This document shows, one piece after another, positions 53,468 through 62,606 of a stretch of 64,000 nucleotides of DNA; the first letter of the stretch is position 1; each line of letters starts with the position of its first letter. The position numbers and the translations under genes are program-made. This DNA comes from SHVZ01 sp041906305 (GTDB lineage: Bacteria > Pseudomonadota > Alphaproteobacteria > SHVZ01): NCBI GenBank assembly GCA_041906305.1, contig JAYRJL010000002.1:496001-560000 (forward strand), written 5' to 3'. The notes below the pieces were generated by a model. It did not search any database. It was not told the origin of the DNA and worked only from the letters and a program-made list of their open reading frames with translations.

Positions 53468-55699
53468 ATGCCGCATTCGACCTACCTCGCCGACCAGATG
53501 GGCTCGGCAGTGCTCGAGCCGATGGGTGCCTTCGAGGCCGGCTCCTATGGCTCGTTCACGGTGACCTATACCGCCGGCCCCTTCGGCATCGACGACAGCG
53601 GCGGGATCAAGATCTCGTTCCGCACCACGACCGACATGGGGAAGCCGCAGTTCACCGATCCGGCGGGCGACAACTACACCACCGCCGAGGCGAGCAACGG
53701 GGCCGGTTTGCACCTGATGTTCGACCGCATCAACATCCGCCCGTGGGTGCATACGCTCTATGTTCGGCTGATCGGCGGCTTCCTCCGCGGTGGCGAGAAG
53801 CTGACGATCCGCTTCGGGGATCGCCGTAAAGGCAGTCGCGGCATCCGGCTCCAGACCAATGCCGAAACCTATTTCCCCTTCAAGATCTACGTCGACGCTT
53901 TCGCCACCTACGACTTCACCGAGTTCCCGGACTCGCCGGCGATCGACCTGGTCCCGGGACCGGTCGCCGAATGGCGGGCGATCATGCCGACCCTGCGCCG
54001 GCCGGGAGAGACGTTCCGGCTCGCGGTCGCCAAACTCGACCGCTGGGGCAATCCGCAGGCCAAGGGCGACGGCACCTTCACGCTGACCTCGACCCTGCCG
54101 GTGAAAGGCCTGCCCGAGCGCCTCACCATCGGCGCCGAGGAAGGGACGCTGCTTCTCGACGATCTCTCTGTCGCGACGCCCGGAGACCTCGTGGTCGGCT
54201 TCAAGGACGCACGAGGCAAGGAGGTTTTCCGCAGCAATCCGCTCCGGATCGCCGCAGGCGAAGTCGCGACATACTGGTCCGACTTTCACGGCCAGAGCGG
54301 CGAGACGGTCGGCAGCGGCTCGGCCCGCGACTATTTCGCCTTCGCCCGTGACCAGGCGCTGCTCGACATCGTCGGCCACCAGGGCAACGACTTCCAGATT
54401 ACCGAGGCCTTCTGGGACGAGTTGAACCGACTTACCCGCGAGTTCCACGAGCCCGGACGCTTCGTCACCATGCCTGGCTACGAGTGGTCAGGGAACACCG
54501 GCGTCGGCGGCGACCGCAACGTCTTCTTCCGCCAGGAAGGCCGCGTCATCCACCGCTCGAGCCACGCACTGGTGATGGACGGCCGCGACGGCAACACCGC
54601 CGCGCATACCGCGGCGGACCTGTTCAGCGCGCTCGGCGACCAGGAGGCGGTGACGTTCGCCCATGTCGGCGGCCGCTACGCCGACATCTCGGTCGGCCAC
54701 GACGGCCGCATCGAACGCTCGGTCGAGATCCACTCGACCTGGGGCACCTTCGAGTGGCTTCTGCACGACGCATTCCGGCTCAGGTACCGGGTCGGCGTCG
54801 TCTGCAACAGCGACGACCACAAGGGCCGGCCAGGACTTGCCTCTCCCGGCGCCTCGCTGTTCGGTGCGATCGGCGGCCTCACCTGCCTGAAGCTTCCCGC
54901 GCTGACCCGCGACAACGTCTTCGAGGCGCTCAAGCGCCGGCACCACTACGGCACCACTGGCGCCCGACTGCACCTCGACGTGCAGGTGACGTTTCAGGGC
55001 GACGCCGAGCTGTTCGCCGACGATCCGCTCCTGGGCCCGACGACATCCAGGAAGACGAGAACGGCGACGATGGGCGACATCGTCCGCGCCAAGGGGCCAG
55101 TCGGGCTCGGGGTCGCCATCTCTGCACCGACGCCGATCGAGCGGGTCGACGTGCTGCGCGGCACGGAGCTGGTCGCCACCCGCCGCCCCTACGCTCCGTC
55201 GCCCATTTCTCGACGCCTGCGGGTGATCTGGGACGGCGCCGAATATCGCGGCCGCGGCCGCCAGGTGAGCTGGAACGGCGATGCGCACATCGCCGGCAAT
55301 GCGATCCGATCGGCGAAGGCCGTCAACTTCCTGAACCCCGAGCGCGAGCTGGTGCTGAACGGCGACCGGCTCGACTGGACCTCGCTCACCACCGGCAACC
55401 TCGCCGGCATGGAGCTGATGCTCGATGATCCGAGCACCGGCTCGCTCATGGTCTCGACGAAGCCGGCGAAGGCCGACTGGAAGATCGCCGACATCGGTGC
55501 CGAGGACACGGTGGTCGAGGCCGGCGGTCTCGGACGGCGGCTCCGGGCCTATCGGTTGCCCGAGGAGAACCCGCATCGGACCTTCGCCTTCGATCTCGAC
55601 GTCACGATCGAGCCGGACAAGGACAATCCTATCTACGTCCGGGTGACGCTCGAGGACGGCCACCAGGCCTGGTCGAGCCCGATCTACGTGATCCCCTAG
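53468..55699 (+). CDS. DUF3604-family protein
   Basis: The 743-residue protein is dominated by a DUF3604 region. An N-terminal beta-rich part (about 1-255) precedes a PHP-like metal-hydrolase core: YWSDFHGQSGET (about 275), DIVGHQGNDFQITEAFWDEL, FVTMPGYEWSGN, FAHVGGRY, SVEIHSTWG and CNSDDHKGRPG. The conserved His/Asp residues suggest a metal centre. Function is unknown; related genes cluster with catabolic enzymes. No signal peptide is visible. It lies 11 bases after the MBL gene. Confidence 0.83.
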   Translation: MPHSTYLADQMGSAVLEPMGAFEAGSYGSFTVTYTAGPFGIDDSGGIKISFRTTTDMGKPQFTDPAGDNYTTAEASNGAGLHLMFDRINIRPWVHTLYVRLIGGFLRGGEKLTIRFGDRRKGSRGIRLQTNAETYFPFKIYVDAFATYDFTEFPDSPAIDLVPGPVAEWRAIMPTLRRPGETFRLAVAKLDRWGNPQAKGDGTFTLTSTLPVKGLPERLTIGAEEGTLLLDDLSVATPGDLVVGFKDARGKEVFRSNPLRIAAGEVATYWSDFHGQSGETVGSGSARDYFAFARDQALLDIVGHQGNDFQITEAFWDELNRLTREFHEPGRFVTMPGYEWSGNTGVGGDRNVFFRQEGRVIHRSSHALVMDGRDGNTAAHTAADLFSALGDQEAVTFAHVGGRYADISVGHDGRIERSVEIHSTWGTFEWLLHDAFRLRYRVGVVCNSDDHKGRPGLASPGASLFGAIGGLTCLKLPALTRDNVFEALKRRHHYGTTGARLHLDVQVTFQGDAELFADDPLLGPTTSRKTRTATMGDIVRAKGPVGLGVAISAPTPIERVDVLRGTELVATRRPYAPSPISRRLRVIWDGAEYRGRGRQVSWNGDAHIAGNAIRSAKAVNFLNPERELVLNGDRLDWTSLTTGNLAGMELMLDDPSTGSLMVSTKPAKADWKIADIGAEDTVVEAGGLGRRLRAYRLPEENPHRTFAFDLDVTIEPDKDNPIYVRVTLEDGHQAWSSPIYVIP

Positions 55700-55866
55700 G
55701 CCGCCAGCGGTCCCCGGATCACCAGGTAGCCGGAGATCACGGCGCCTCCGACGGCGGAGATCCTCAACAGGTCTGGCCTCAGCATCCTTCCGTCCAGGCT
55801 CACGGCCCGTCGGAAGAGCGTGCTAGGCTTCCGCTCCCGCCCGACCGCCCCCTCAAGAGAAAAGAC

Positions 55867-56886
55867 ATGGCCACCAGGACGATCGCCTACGTCTCCCACG
55901 CCGATGGACGCGAGGTCCATGTGATGGAGATGAACCCGGAGACCGGCGACCTATCACTCCTGGAGAAGGTCGCGGTCACCGGCGTGGCGATGCCGATGGC
56001 CGTCAGTCCCGACCGCCGATACCTCTATGTCGGGCTCCGCTCCGAGCCCTTCTCGGTGTCGAGCTTCCGCATCGATCCGGATACGGGGCGCCTCTCGTTC
56101 ATCGCGACGACGAAGCTTCCGGACAATTTCGCCTACATCTCGACCGACCGCGCCGGCCGGTTCCTCCTCGGCGCGTCCTTCGCCGGCAACAAGATGGCCG
56201 TCAATCCGATCGGCCCGAACGGCTGGGTCCAGGAGCGGCCGGTACAGGTCTTCGGAACGCCACAGGCCGCGCATTGCGTCCTGACCGATCCCTCGAACCG
56301 CTTCGCTTATGTGCCCTGCCGCGACGGCAACGGCGTCGTGCAGCTGCGCTTCGATGCCGCCACCGGCAGGATCTCGCCGAACGATCCGCTCTTCGTTTCC
56401 GCCGCCGAAGGTGCCGGCCCGCGCCACCTCGCCTTCCATCCCAACAACGCCTTCCTCTATCTGCTGAACGAGCTCGATGGCACGGCCTATGTCTACGCGA
56501 TCGACCCGACCTCGGGGGCGGTGTCGCAGAAACAGGTCGTGGATGCGAAGCCGAAGGGATTCACCGGGAATCCGGCCGCGGCGGACATTCATCTGACGCC
56601 GGACGGACGCTTCCTCTACGGCACCGTGCGCACCCCCAACACGATCGCGGGATACGCCGTCGACCCGACAGAAGGGACACTGACCCAGATCGGCGAGTGG
56701 GCGACCGAGGATCACCCGCGCGGCTTCAACATCTGCCCGCGCGGGCGATTCCTCTATGCGGTCGGCCTCAACTCACATCACCTGCAGAGCTACCGGATCG
56801 ACGCAAAGTCCGGGGCGCTCGCGCCGCTGAAGCGGCTGGCGATGGGCCAAGGCCCGAACTGGATCGAGATCGTCGACCTGCCGTAG
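55867..56886 (+). CDS. Lactonase family protein (7-bladed beta-propeller)
   Basis: The 339-residue protein matches the Pgl/YbhE-type propeller: IAYVSHADGREVHVMEMNPETGDL, repeated YVGLRSEPFSVSSFRIDPDTGRL-like blades, GAGPRHLAFHPNNAFLYLLNEL, and DHPRGFNICPRGRFLYAVG near the C terminus. Such enzymes hydrolyse sugar lactones, including 6-phosphogluconolactone or 3-carboxymuconolactone-like compounds. It is 167 bases after the DUF3604 gene, so it may have its own promoter; still, it fits a degradation pathway with ester and MBL hydrolases. It converges with the next operon. Confidence 0.88.
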   Translation: MATRTIAYVSHADGREVHVMEMNPETGDLSLLEKVAVTGVAMPMAVSPDRRYLYVGLRSEPFSVSSFRIDPDTGRLSFIATTKLPDNFAYISTDRAGRFLLGASFAGNKMAVNPIGPNGWVQERPVQVFGTPQAAHCVLTDPSNRFAYVPCRDGNGVVQLRFDAATGRISPNDPLFVSAAEGAGPRHLAFHPNNAFLYLLNELDGTAYVYAIDPTSGAVSQKQVVDAKPKGFTGNPAAADIHLTPDGRFLYGTVRTPNTIAGYAVDPTEGTLTQIGEWATEDHPRGFNICPRGRFLYAVGLNSHHLQSYRIDAKSGALAPLKRLAMGQGPNWIEIVDLP

Positions 56887-56908
56887 CACAATCCACGCGC
56901 CGATCGTT

Positions 56909-57895
56909 TCAGCCGCCGAAGACCTTGACCGCCTGCTTCACCGTCGCCTCCGGCACGGTGACGCCGGCGGCCTTGGCCGCTTCGAGGTTCACCTGCAGGT
57001 CGTACACGGAAGACTCGACCGGCTTCAGCGTGCCGGGGTCCTCGCCGAGCAGCACCGGGATTGCCAGCTCCTTCGCCCAGCCCATGCCGGCCTGGTATTG
57101 ATTCTGCGCCATCGCGGCGATCGCGCCGCGCTCGACCACCGAGACGTCGAGAGCAAACAGTGGCTTCTTCGCGTCCCGCGTCGCCTTCACGATCGCCTCA
57201 TAGGCCGACGACACGGTGTTGTCCTGCGCGGTCAGCACCGCATCGACCTTGGTCACCAGCGTGTCGATCGCGGTCTTCACCTCGGCCGACGAGGCGACGG
57301 TCGCCTCGACCCAGGTGAGGCCGCGCTTCTCGGCCTCGGCCTTCGCGATCTTGTTCAGGTTGATCGAGTTGGTCTCGGACGCGTTGTAGAGCGTACCGAC
57401 TGTCTTCATCCCCGGCTTGATCTGCATGAAGAGGTCGAGGCTGCGCCCGACCGGCGGGATCGAGTAGTAACCGGTCACGTTGGTGCCGGTCGGCTTGTCG
57501 ACCGCCGGGACGACTCCGGCTTCGACGGGGTTGGTGACGCAGCCGAAAACGACCGGCGTCTTGCCGCCCTTGGCGAGCTGGATCGTCGCCATCACGTTCG
57601 GCGTCGTGCACGGCGCCAGCAGGTCGACGTTCTCGGTCAGGAACTTCTGCGCGATGTTGCGCGCGTTGCCGACGTCACCCTGGGCATTCTGGTAGTCGAG
57701 CACGAGGTTCTTGCCGACGACGAACCCTGCCTGGGCAAGCCCGTCGACGAAACCCTGGCGCGTCGCGTTCAACGCCGGATGATCGACGATCTGCGAGAAG
57801 CCGACCTTGTAGGTCTTGCCTGGCACCGGTTGTTGCGCCGAGGCCGGCATCGCGATCGCACTTGCGAGCAAGGCGAGAGTGATCAGTTTCATCAT
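56909..57895 (-). CDS. ABC transporter substrate-binding protein, TrpX-like (ABC_sub_bind family)
   Basis: The 328-residue periplasmic protein has signal peptide about 1-20 (LITLALLASAIAMPASA) and family segments YKVGFSQIVDHPALNATRQGFVDGL, VDLLAPCTTPNVMATIQLAKGG, PVVFGCVTNPVEAG, VTGYYSIPPVGRSLDLF and VGTLYNASETNS. Members bind amino acids, including tryptophan or tyrosine (TrpX). It is the last gene of an operon with UbiD-like decarboxylase, permease and ATPase. The ligand may be an aromatic acid or amino acid (inference). Confidence 0.9.
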   Translation of the reverse strand: MMKLITLALLASAIAMPASAQQPVPGKTYKVGFSQIVDHPALNATRQGFVDGLAQAGFVVGKNLVLDYQNAQGDVGNARNIAQKFLTENVDLLAPCTTPNVMATIQLAKGGKTPVVFGCVTNPVEAGVVPAVDKPTGTNVTGYYSIPPVGRSLDLFMQIKPGMKTVGTLYNASETNSINLNKIAKAEAEKRGLTWVEATVASSAEVKTAIDTLVTKVDAVLTAQDNTVSSAYEAIVKATRDAKKPLFALDVSVVERGAIAAMAQNQYQAGMGWAKELAIPVLLGEDPGTLKPVESSVYDLQVNLEAAKAAGVTVPEATVKQAVKVFGG

Positions 57896-57916
57896 GGTCG
57901 TTTCCTCCGGTTGTTC

Positions 57917-58708
57917 TTAGGCGAGCAGCAGCCGATCGTCGGCGAGGTCGCTCCCCGCCTCGTGGAATTTGCGGACGAGACCGGGAACGGTGAGCTCGGC
58001 CTTCGCCTGCCCAGCCGCCTCGAAGATGATCCGTCCCCGGTGCATCATCACGAGCCGGCTTCCCCAGCGGATCGCATCCGCCATGTTGTGGGTGATCATC
58101 AGCGTGGTCAATCGACGCTCGGCCACCAGCCGGTCGGTCAACCCCATGACCAGTCCCGCGGTCTTGGGGTCAAGGGCCGCAAGGTGTTCGTCGAGCAGCA
58201 AGAGCCTAGGACCAGCCAAGGTTGCCATCAGCAAGGCGATGGTCTGGCGTTGACCGCCGGAGAGCAGGCCCATCCGGGTATCCAGGCGGTTCTCGAGGCC
58301 GAGCCCGGTCTCGGCGAGCGCAGCGCGGAAGCTCTTGCGGAGTTGCGGCGTGACGGCACGTCCGAGCCAGCGGGACTGGCCCCGCTTGGCCGCCATCGCC
58401 AGGTTCTCCTCGATCGTCATCCCGGCGCAGGTGCTGTCGTTCGGGTCCTGGGCGATGCGGCCGAACCATCCGGCTCGGCGGTGCACGGGCTCGCGCGTGA
58501 TGTCGGCTCCATCGAGCACAACGCGGCCCGACTCCGGCACCGCAAGCCCGACGATGGTCTTCAGGAGCGTGGACTTGCCGGCGCCATTGGAGCCGATCAC
58601 GGTGACGAAATCGCCCTCAGGGACGGTCAGGCTGAGATCGTCAAGGGCACGCACCTCGGCTGCCTGCCCCGCCATGAATGCCTTGGTGATGCGATCCAGG
58701 ACCAGCAT
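57917..58708 (-). CDS. ABC transporter ATP-binding protein, TrpZ-like
   Basis: ATPase of 263 residues: Walker A GSNGAGKST, Q loop IAQDPNDSTC, signature LSGGQRQTI, Walker B LLLLDEHLAALDP (His follows Glu instead of the usual Pro), and H loop ITHNM. Start overlaps the permease stop by one base (TGATG). Together with the adjacent permease and binding protein it forms a three-gene importer. Confidence 0.92.
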   Translation of the reverse strand: MLVLDRITKAFMAGQAAEVRALDDLSLTVPEGDFVTVIGSNGAGKSTLLKTIVGLAVPESGRVVLDGADITREPVHRRAGWFGRIAQDPNDSTCAGMTIEENLAMAAKRGQSRWLGRAVTPQLRKSFRAALAETGLGLENRLDTRMGLLSGGQRQTIALLMATLAGPRLLLLDEHLAALDPKTAGLVMGLTDRLVAERRLTTLMITHNMADAIRWGSRLVMMHRGRIIFEAAGQAKAELTVPGLVRKFHEAGSDLADDRLLLA

Positions 58709-59598
58709 CAGCGCGCACTCCTGAGCTTCGGCAGCGCCAGCGCCAGCAGAAGCAGGACCGCGGTGATCAGCTTCAGGTCGGTCGGCTGCAGGCCGACATA
58801 GAGCGCGAGCACGACCAGCAGGCGGTAGATCAGCACGCCGACGATCGCGGCAAAGATCCAGACCGCGATCGTCCGATCGCCGAATATCGCCTCGCCGATC
58901 AGCACGGCAGCCGCACCGGTGACCAGGATGCCGATGCCCATGCCGATGTCGGCAAAGCCGTGGTTCTGGGCGACCAGAGCGCCGGAGAGCGCGATCAGGA
59001 AGTTGGAGAGCGCCAGGCCGACGATCTTGGTCCAGCCCGTGTCGACGCCGAGCGCCTGGATCATCGTCTCGTTCTCGCCGGTCGCACGGACCGCGAGACC
59101 GAGATCCGTGCGAAGGAAAGCCGCCATCAGCACCGCGACGACCGCGACGAAGACCGCGAGGATCACGATGTTGGTGACCACACTTTCCCGGACCGGCAGT
59201 CCCACCGCGTTGGCGACAGCGACGATATCGCCGAAGACCGAGGGCGTGGAAAGCAGCGGCGTATTCGCCCGACCCATCACGCGAAGATCGACCGTGTAGA
59301 CCGCCGTCATAACGATGATACCGGCGATGATCGCGTTGATCCTGAGGCGCGTATGGATCAGCGCGGTGACGGCGCCGGCGATTGCGCCAGCCAAGCCGGC
59401 CGCCAGGGTTGCCGCGAAGGGATTGATGCCCGAGACGAGGAGAGCCGCGGCCACCGCACCGCCCAACGGATAGCTGCCTTCGGCCGTGAGGTCGGGGAAG
59501 CGGAAGAAGCGGAAGGTCAGCAGCACACCGAGGCCCAGGAAGGCGAACAGCAGTCCTTGCTCGAAGGTATTGCCGATCAGCGTCTGCAGGACGTTCAT
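58708..59598 (-). CDS. ABC transporter permease, TrpY-like (BPD_transp_2 family)
   Basis: The 296-residue membrane protein has eight or more hydrophobic segments, beginning QGLLFAFLGLGVLLTFRFFRFPDLTAEGSYPLGG, a signature of this permease family, with RATGENETMIQALGVD as the cytoplasmic coupling loop near residue 200. The frame extends to 59700, but ATG 59598 gives the family start and lies four bases after the UbiD-like stop. Confidence 0.9.
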   Translation of the reverse strand: MNVLQTLIGNTFEQGLLFAFLGLGVLLTFRFFRFPDLTAEGSYPLGGAVAAALLVSGINPFAATLAAGLAGAIAGAVTALIHTRLRINAIIAGIIVMTAVYTVDLRVMGRANTPLLSTPSVFGDIVAVANAVGLPVRESVVTNIVILAVFVAVVAVLMAAFLRTDLGLAVRATGENETMIQALGVDTGWTKIVGLALSNFLIALSGALVAQNHGFADIGMGIGILVTGAAAVLIGEAIFGDRTIAVWIFAAIVGVLIYRLLVVLALYVGLQPTDLKLITAVLLLLALALPKLRSAR

Positions 59599-59602
59599 GC
59601 GC

Positions 59603-60925
59603 TCAGCGACGGACGAGATAATCTTCGAGGCGGATCTTGTCCTCGCCCGGGATGCGTCGGCGCTCGAATTCAGTCTCGCGGCCGAGCGGCTTGGTCGCAT
59701 CTATGATCAGCTTGCCCCAGTGGTCGCGGTGCGGATCGCGATAGAAGCCGGGCACGTCGGCGATCACGGTCGTCCGCGTATCGGCGCGTCCGCGCGTCAG
59801 GAATGCCCACCAGACGTCGTGCAGGTCGTGTATGTCGACGTCGTCGTCGACCACGATCACCGACTTGTTGTAGTCGAGCTGCGAGCCGATCGCCGCCATT
59901 GCGACATGCCTCGCCTGTCCAGGATACTCCTGGCGGATGCTGATCACCGTGCAGAGCAAGGTCGAGTGCACGGCGACGTCGACGATCCCCCTCACCTGTC
60001 CGACCAGCGCCTTGTAGATGCGCGCCGCCGTAGCCTCCTGCAGCAGCACGATATCCTCGGGTGAGCCGCAGAGGAGTCCGTGGAAGTACGCCCCCTCGCG
60101 ATGGCTCACATGCGTCACGCGGAAGACGTGCTGGTCGCCGACCGGCACGTAGTAGCCCATGAACTCGCCGAACGGCCCTTCCGGACGCCGTACGTTCGGG
60201 AGGATCTCGCCCTCGACAACGATCTCGGTGTCGGCGGGCACCATCAGGTCGATGGTCTTGCACGGCCGCATCTCGACGGGCCGACCCCGGATTTGCGCGG
60301 CCGCCGACAGCTCGTCTGTCTCGATCGGCAGCGACGCCGCGGCGGCGAGGAAGATGTCGGGCGCGGTGCCGATCAGAAGCGCCGCCGGCAACGCCTTCCC
60401 TTCTGCCTCGGCCTTCGCCTGATAGCGCGTCAGGTCGTGCGTGGTGCCGAGACGGATGCGCAGTTCCTCGTCGTTCACATACATCGAGCGATGGAACGAG
60501 AGGTTGGCGACCCCGGTCTCGGGATCCTTGGCGAGGTAGATCGCGGCGGTGAAGTATGGGCCGGCGTCCTTCTCCCAGTACGTTAGCTGGGGCAGTGCCG
60601 ACATCTTGGAGTCGCGGAGATCCGGCGGCGTCGGCACGTTCCTGAGGAAGGTTTCCGCGCCCGGCTGCATGCCCTGGCAGAGATCGAGCCAGCGCTTGGG
60701 GAAGCTGCCATCGGCCCCGACCATCTCCCGGATACGCCGACGGCTGCCATAGAGGTTGCTCACCACCGGCATCGAAGCGCCTTTGACCCTGCGGAACAAG
60801 ATCGGCAGGTCGTCCTTCGCCTGGGACGCCTTGATCACCGCAGCCAGCTCATGGCGCGGGTCGACCTCGCGCTCGATTACGCGCATTTCGCCTCGCCCGA
60901 TCAGCTTCTCGACATAGTCCCGCAT
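59603..60925 (-). CDS. UbiD-family decarboxylase (prenyl-FMN-dependent)
   Basis: The 440-residue protein has UbiD features: the prFMN/metal region NLSFHRSMY (catalytic Arg) and GTTHDL, and the paired acidic residues in EGPFGEFMGYY (Glu spaced by five, as in Fdc1). The C terminus has DNYKS-like LDYNKSVIVVDDDVDIHD. Members reversibly decarboxylate unsaturated or aromatic acids using prenylated FMN made by UbiX; no ubiX gene is in the window. ATG 60925 has GGGAGGG upstream. As the first gene of an operon with a TrpXYZ-like importer, it probably acts on the imported acid. Confidence 0.9.
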   Translation of the reverse strand: MRDYVEKLIGRGEMRVIEREVDPRHELAAVIKASQAKDDLPILFRRVKGASMPVVSNLYGSRRRIREMVGADGSFPKRWLDLCQGMQPGAETFLRNVPTPPDLRDSKMSALPQLTYWEKDAGPYFTAAIYLAKDPETGVANLSFHRSMYVNDEELRIRLGTTHDLTRYQAKAEAEGKALPAALLIGTAPDIFLAAAASLPIETDELSAAAQIRGRPVEMRPCKTIDLMVPADTEIVVEGEILPNVRRPEGPFGEFMGYYVPVGDQHVFRVTHVSHREGAYFHGLLCGSPEDIVLLQEATAARIYKALVGQVRGIVDVAVHSTLLCTVISIRQEYPGQARHVAMAAIGSQLDYNKSVIVVDDDVDIHDLHDVWWAFLTRGRADTRTTVIADVPGFYRDPHRDHWGKLIIDATKPLGRETEFERRRIPGEDKIRLEDYLVRR

Positions 60926-60939
60926 GTCGCCCTCCCGGT

Positions 60940-60959
60940 CGGACCCTACCCAGGGTCCG
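60940..60959. promoter_or_regulatory. 8-bp palindrome in the UbiD/PhyH divergent region
   Basis: CGGACCCT (60940-60947) and AGGGTCCG (60952-60959) are exact inverted copies around ACCC. It lies just upstream of the UbiD-like ribosome-binding site in the 107-base divergent space and may be an operator; no regulator gene is adjacent. Confidence 0.45.
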
Positions 60960-61032
60960 GCGTTCCGGCAACGCCCCGGCAGGGGTGACGGAACCGGCCT
61001 TTCGTGCAAGGCTTTCCAAGGGAGACAACGCC

Positions 61033-61866
61033 ATGCCCAAGATCCTGTCGGACGAGGCCGTAAAGGCCTATCACCGCGACGGCTACTATGCCCCCGTCCG
61101 CGTCATGAGCGAGGCCGATGCCGGTCGCTACCGCGCCAGCCTGGAGGCTCACGAGGCCAGAACCGGCGCGCCGCTGCAGTCGAACTGGCGGCACAAGATG
61201 CACCTGCTCTTCACCTGGGCGGATGAGCTGGTCCACCACCCGAAGATCCTGGACGCGGTCGAGGACGCGATCGGTCCCGACATCCTCTGCTGGACCTCGA
61301 CCTTCTTCATCAAGGAGAAGAAGAGCCCGGGATTCGTCTCCTGGCACCAGGACTCGACGTACTGGGGCCTCGACCCCGCCGACGTGATCACCGCCTGGGT
61401 GTCCTTCACCCATTCGAACCCGGTCAGCGGCTGCATGAAGGCGATGCCGGGCACCCATATCGGCGAGCAGATCCCGCACACCGACACCTATCACAAGGAC
61501 AACCTGCTCTCCCGCGGCCAGGAGATCGCGGTCGAGGTCGACGAATCCAAGGCGGTCGACCTGATCCTGAAGCCGGGTGAGATCTCGCTCCACCACATCA
61601 AGCTGGTACACGGCTCCGAGCCCAACACCAGCGACGACCGCCGCATCGGCATGGCGATCCGCTACATCCCGCCACATGTCCGCCAGCTCAAGGTCTCTGA
61701 CTCCGCCATCCTCGTGCGCGGCAAGGACAAGTACCGGAACTTCGAGTACGAGCAGCGGCCGAAGGCCGATCTCGACGAGGCCGCGCTCGCCACGCACAAA
61801 GAGTCGGTCGAGCGCCAGGTGGCCGCCCTCTACTCCGGGACCGACAAGAAGGTGTTCCGCGCGTGA
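61033..61866 (+). CDS. Phytanoyl-CoA dioxygenase (PhyH)-family oxygenase
   Basis: Fe(II)/2-oxoglutarate oxygenase of 277 residues: HxD in SWHQDSTYW near residue 112, a distal His in LVHGSEPN near 198, and the 2-oxoglutarate Arg in DDRRIGMAIRY. The family hydroxylates varied small molecules. ATG 61033 has GGGAG at 61020-61024. The stop overlaps the next start (GTGA at 61863-61866). Probably the first gene of a PhyH-SDR-MFS-SelA-like operon. Confidence 0.9.
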   Translation: MPKILSDEAVKAYHRDGYYAPVRVMSEADAGRYRASLEAHEARTGAPLQSNWRHKMHLLFTWADELVHHPKILDAVEDAIGPDILCWTSTFFIKEKKSPGFVSWHQDSTYWGLDPADVITAWVSFTHSNPVSGCMKAMPGTHIGEQIPHTDTYHKDNLLSRGQEIAVEVDESKAVDLILKPGEISLHHIKLVHGSEPNTSDDRRIGMAIRYIPPHVRQLKVSDSAILVRGKDKYRNFEYEQRPKADLDEAALATHKESVERQVAALYSGTDKKVFRA

Positions 61867-62606
61867 ACAAGACGGCGATCGTCACCGGCGGTGCCCGCGG
61901 CATCGGTCGCGGTTGCGCGTTGGCTCTCGCCGCCAAGGGCTTCGACATCGCGCTGGTCGACCTGCTCGAAGCCGAGATGGAGCGGACGGCGGGCGAGATC
62001 GCGGCACTTGGACGGAAAGCGCTCTGCTTCACTGCCGACGTCGCCGATCACAAGCGGGCCAAGGAGATCGTCGACGTCGTTGTGAAGGACTGGAACCGGA
62101 TCGACTTCCTGCTCAACAATGCCGGCAAGTCCATGCCGAAACCGATGGTCGAGATCACCGAGGAAGAGTTCGACCGGACGATCGCGATCAACCTGAAGAG
62201 CTGCTTCAACTACATCCACGCGACCGCACCGGTGATGCTACGCCAAGGCGGCGGGCGCATCGCCAGTATGTCCTCACTCAATGCTTATACTGGCGGCGTC
62301 ACCAGCGCCGTCAGCAAGTTCGCCTATGCCACCGCCAAGGCCGGCATCCTCGGCATGACCCGATCGCTGGCGAAGGAGCTCGGCCCGACCATCGCGATCA
62401 ACGCGATCTGCCCTGGCGTGATCAAGACCGAGCTCGGCAACTCGCTGACCCAGGCGCGTGAGCCCGAACTGATCAAAGGGATCGCGCTGGGCCGCCTCGG
62501 CACCCCGGCGGACGTGGCCGAACTCGTCGTCTTCCTGGCGACGGTCGAGTCCAATTTCATCACCGGCCAGGACTTCAAGGTCGACGGCTTCCAGTGGGTG
62601 ATCTGA
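61863..62606 (+). CDS. Short-chain dehydrogenase/reductase
   Basis: Canonical SDR of 247 residues: TGGARGIG near 9, LLNNAGKS near 85, Ser in SMSSLNAYTG, YATAK (catalytic Tyr and Lys) and GQDFKVDGFQW near the end, where the usual DGG reads DGF. Start is GTG at 61863, coupled to PhyH. It may oxidise the hydroxyl group introduced by the upstream oxygenase (inference). Confidence 0.92.
   Translation: MNKTAIVTGGARGIGRGCALALAAKGFDIALVDLLEAEMERTAGEIAALGRKALCFTADVADHKRAKEIVDVVVKDWNRIDFLLNNAGKSMPKPMVEITEEEFDRTIAINLKSCFNYIHATAPVMLRQGGGRIASMSSLNAYTGGVTSAVSKFAYATAKAGILGMTRSLAKELGPTIAINAICPGVIKTELGNSLTQAREPELIKGIALGRLGTPADVAELVVFLATVESNFITGQDFKVDGFQWVI

Noticed and set aside
55696..55785. Short minus-strand frame encoding a 29-residue hydrophobic peptide
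   Set aside because: It has one hydrophobic stretch, but no ribosome-binding site, and overlaps the stop of the DUF3604 gene; too short to support.
60942..60966. EcfG-like element upstream of the UbiD-type gene on the minus strand
   Set aside because: GGAAC with the right spacing is followed by GTC, not GTT; the nearby plus-strand GGAAC is followed by CTT.
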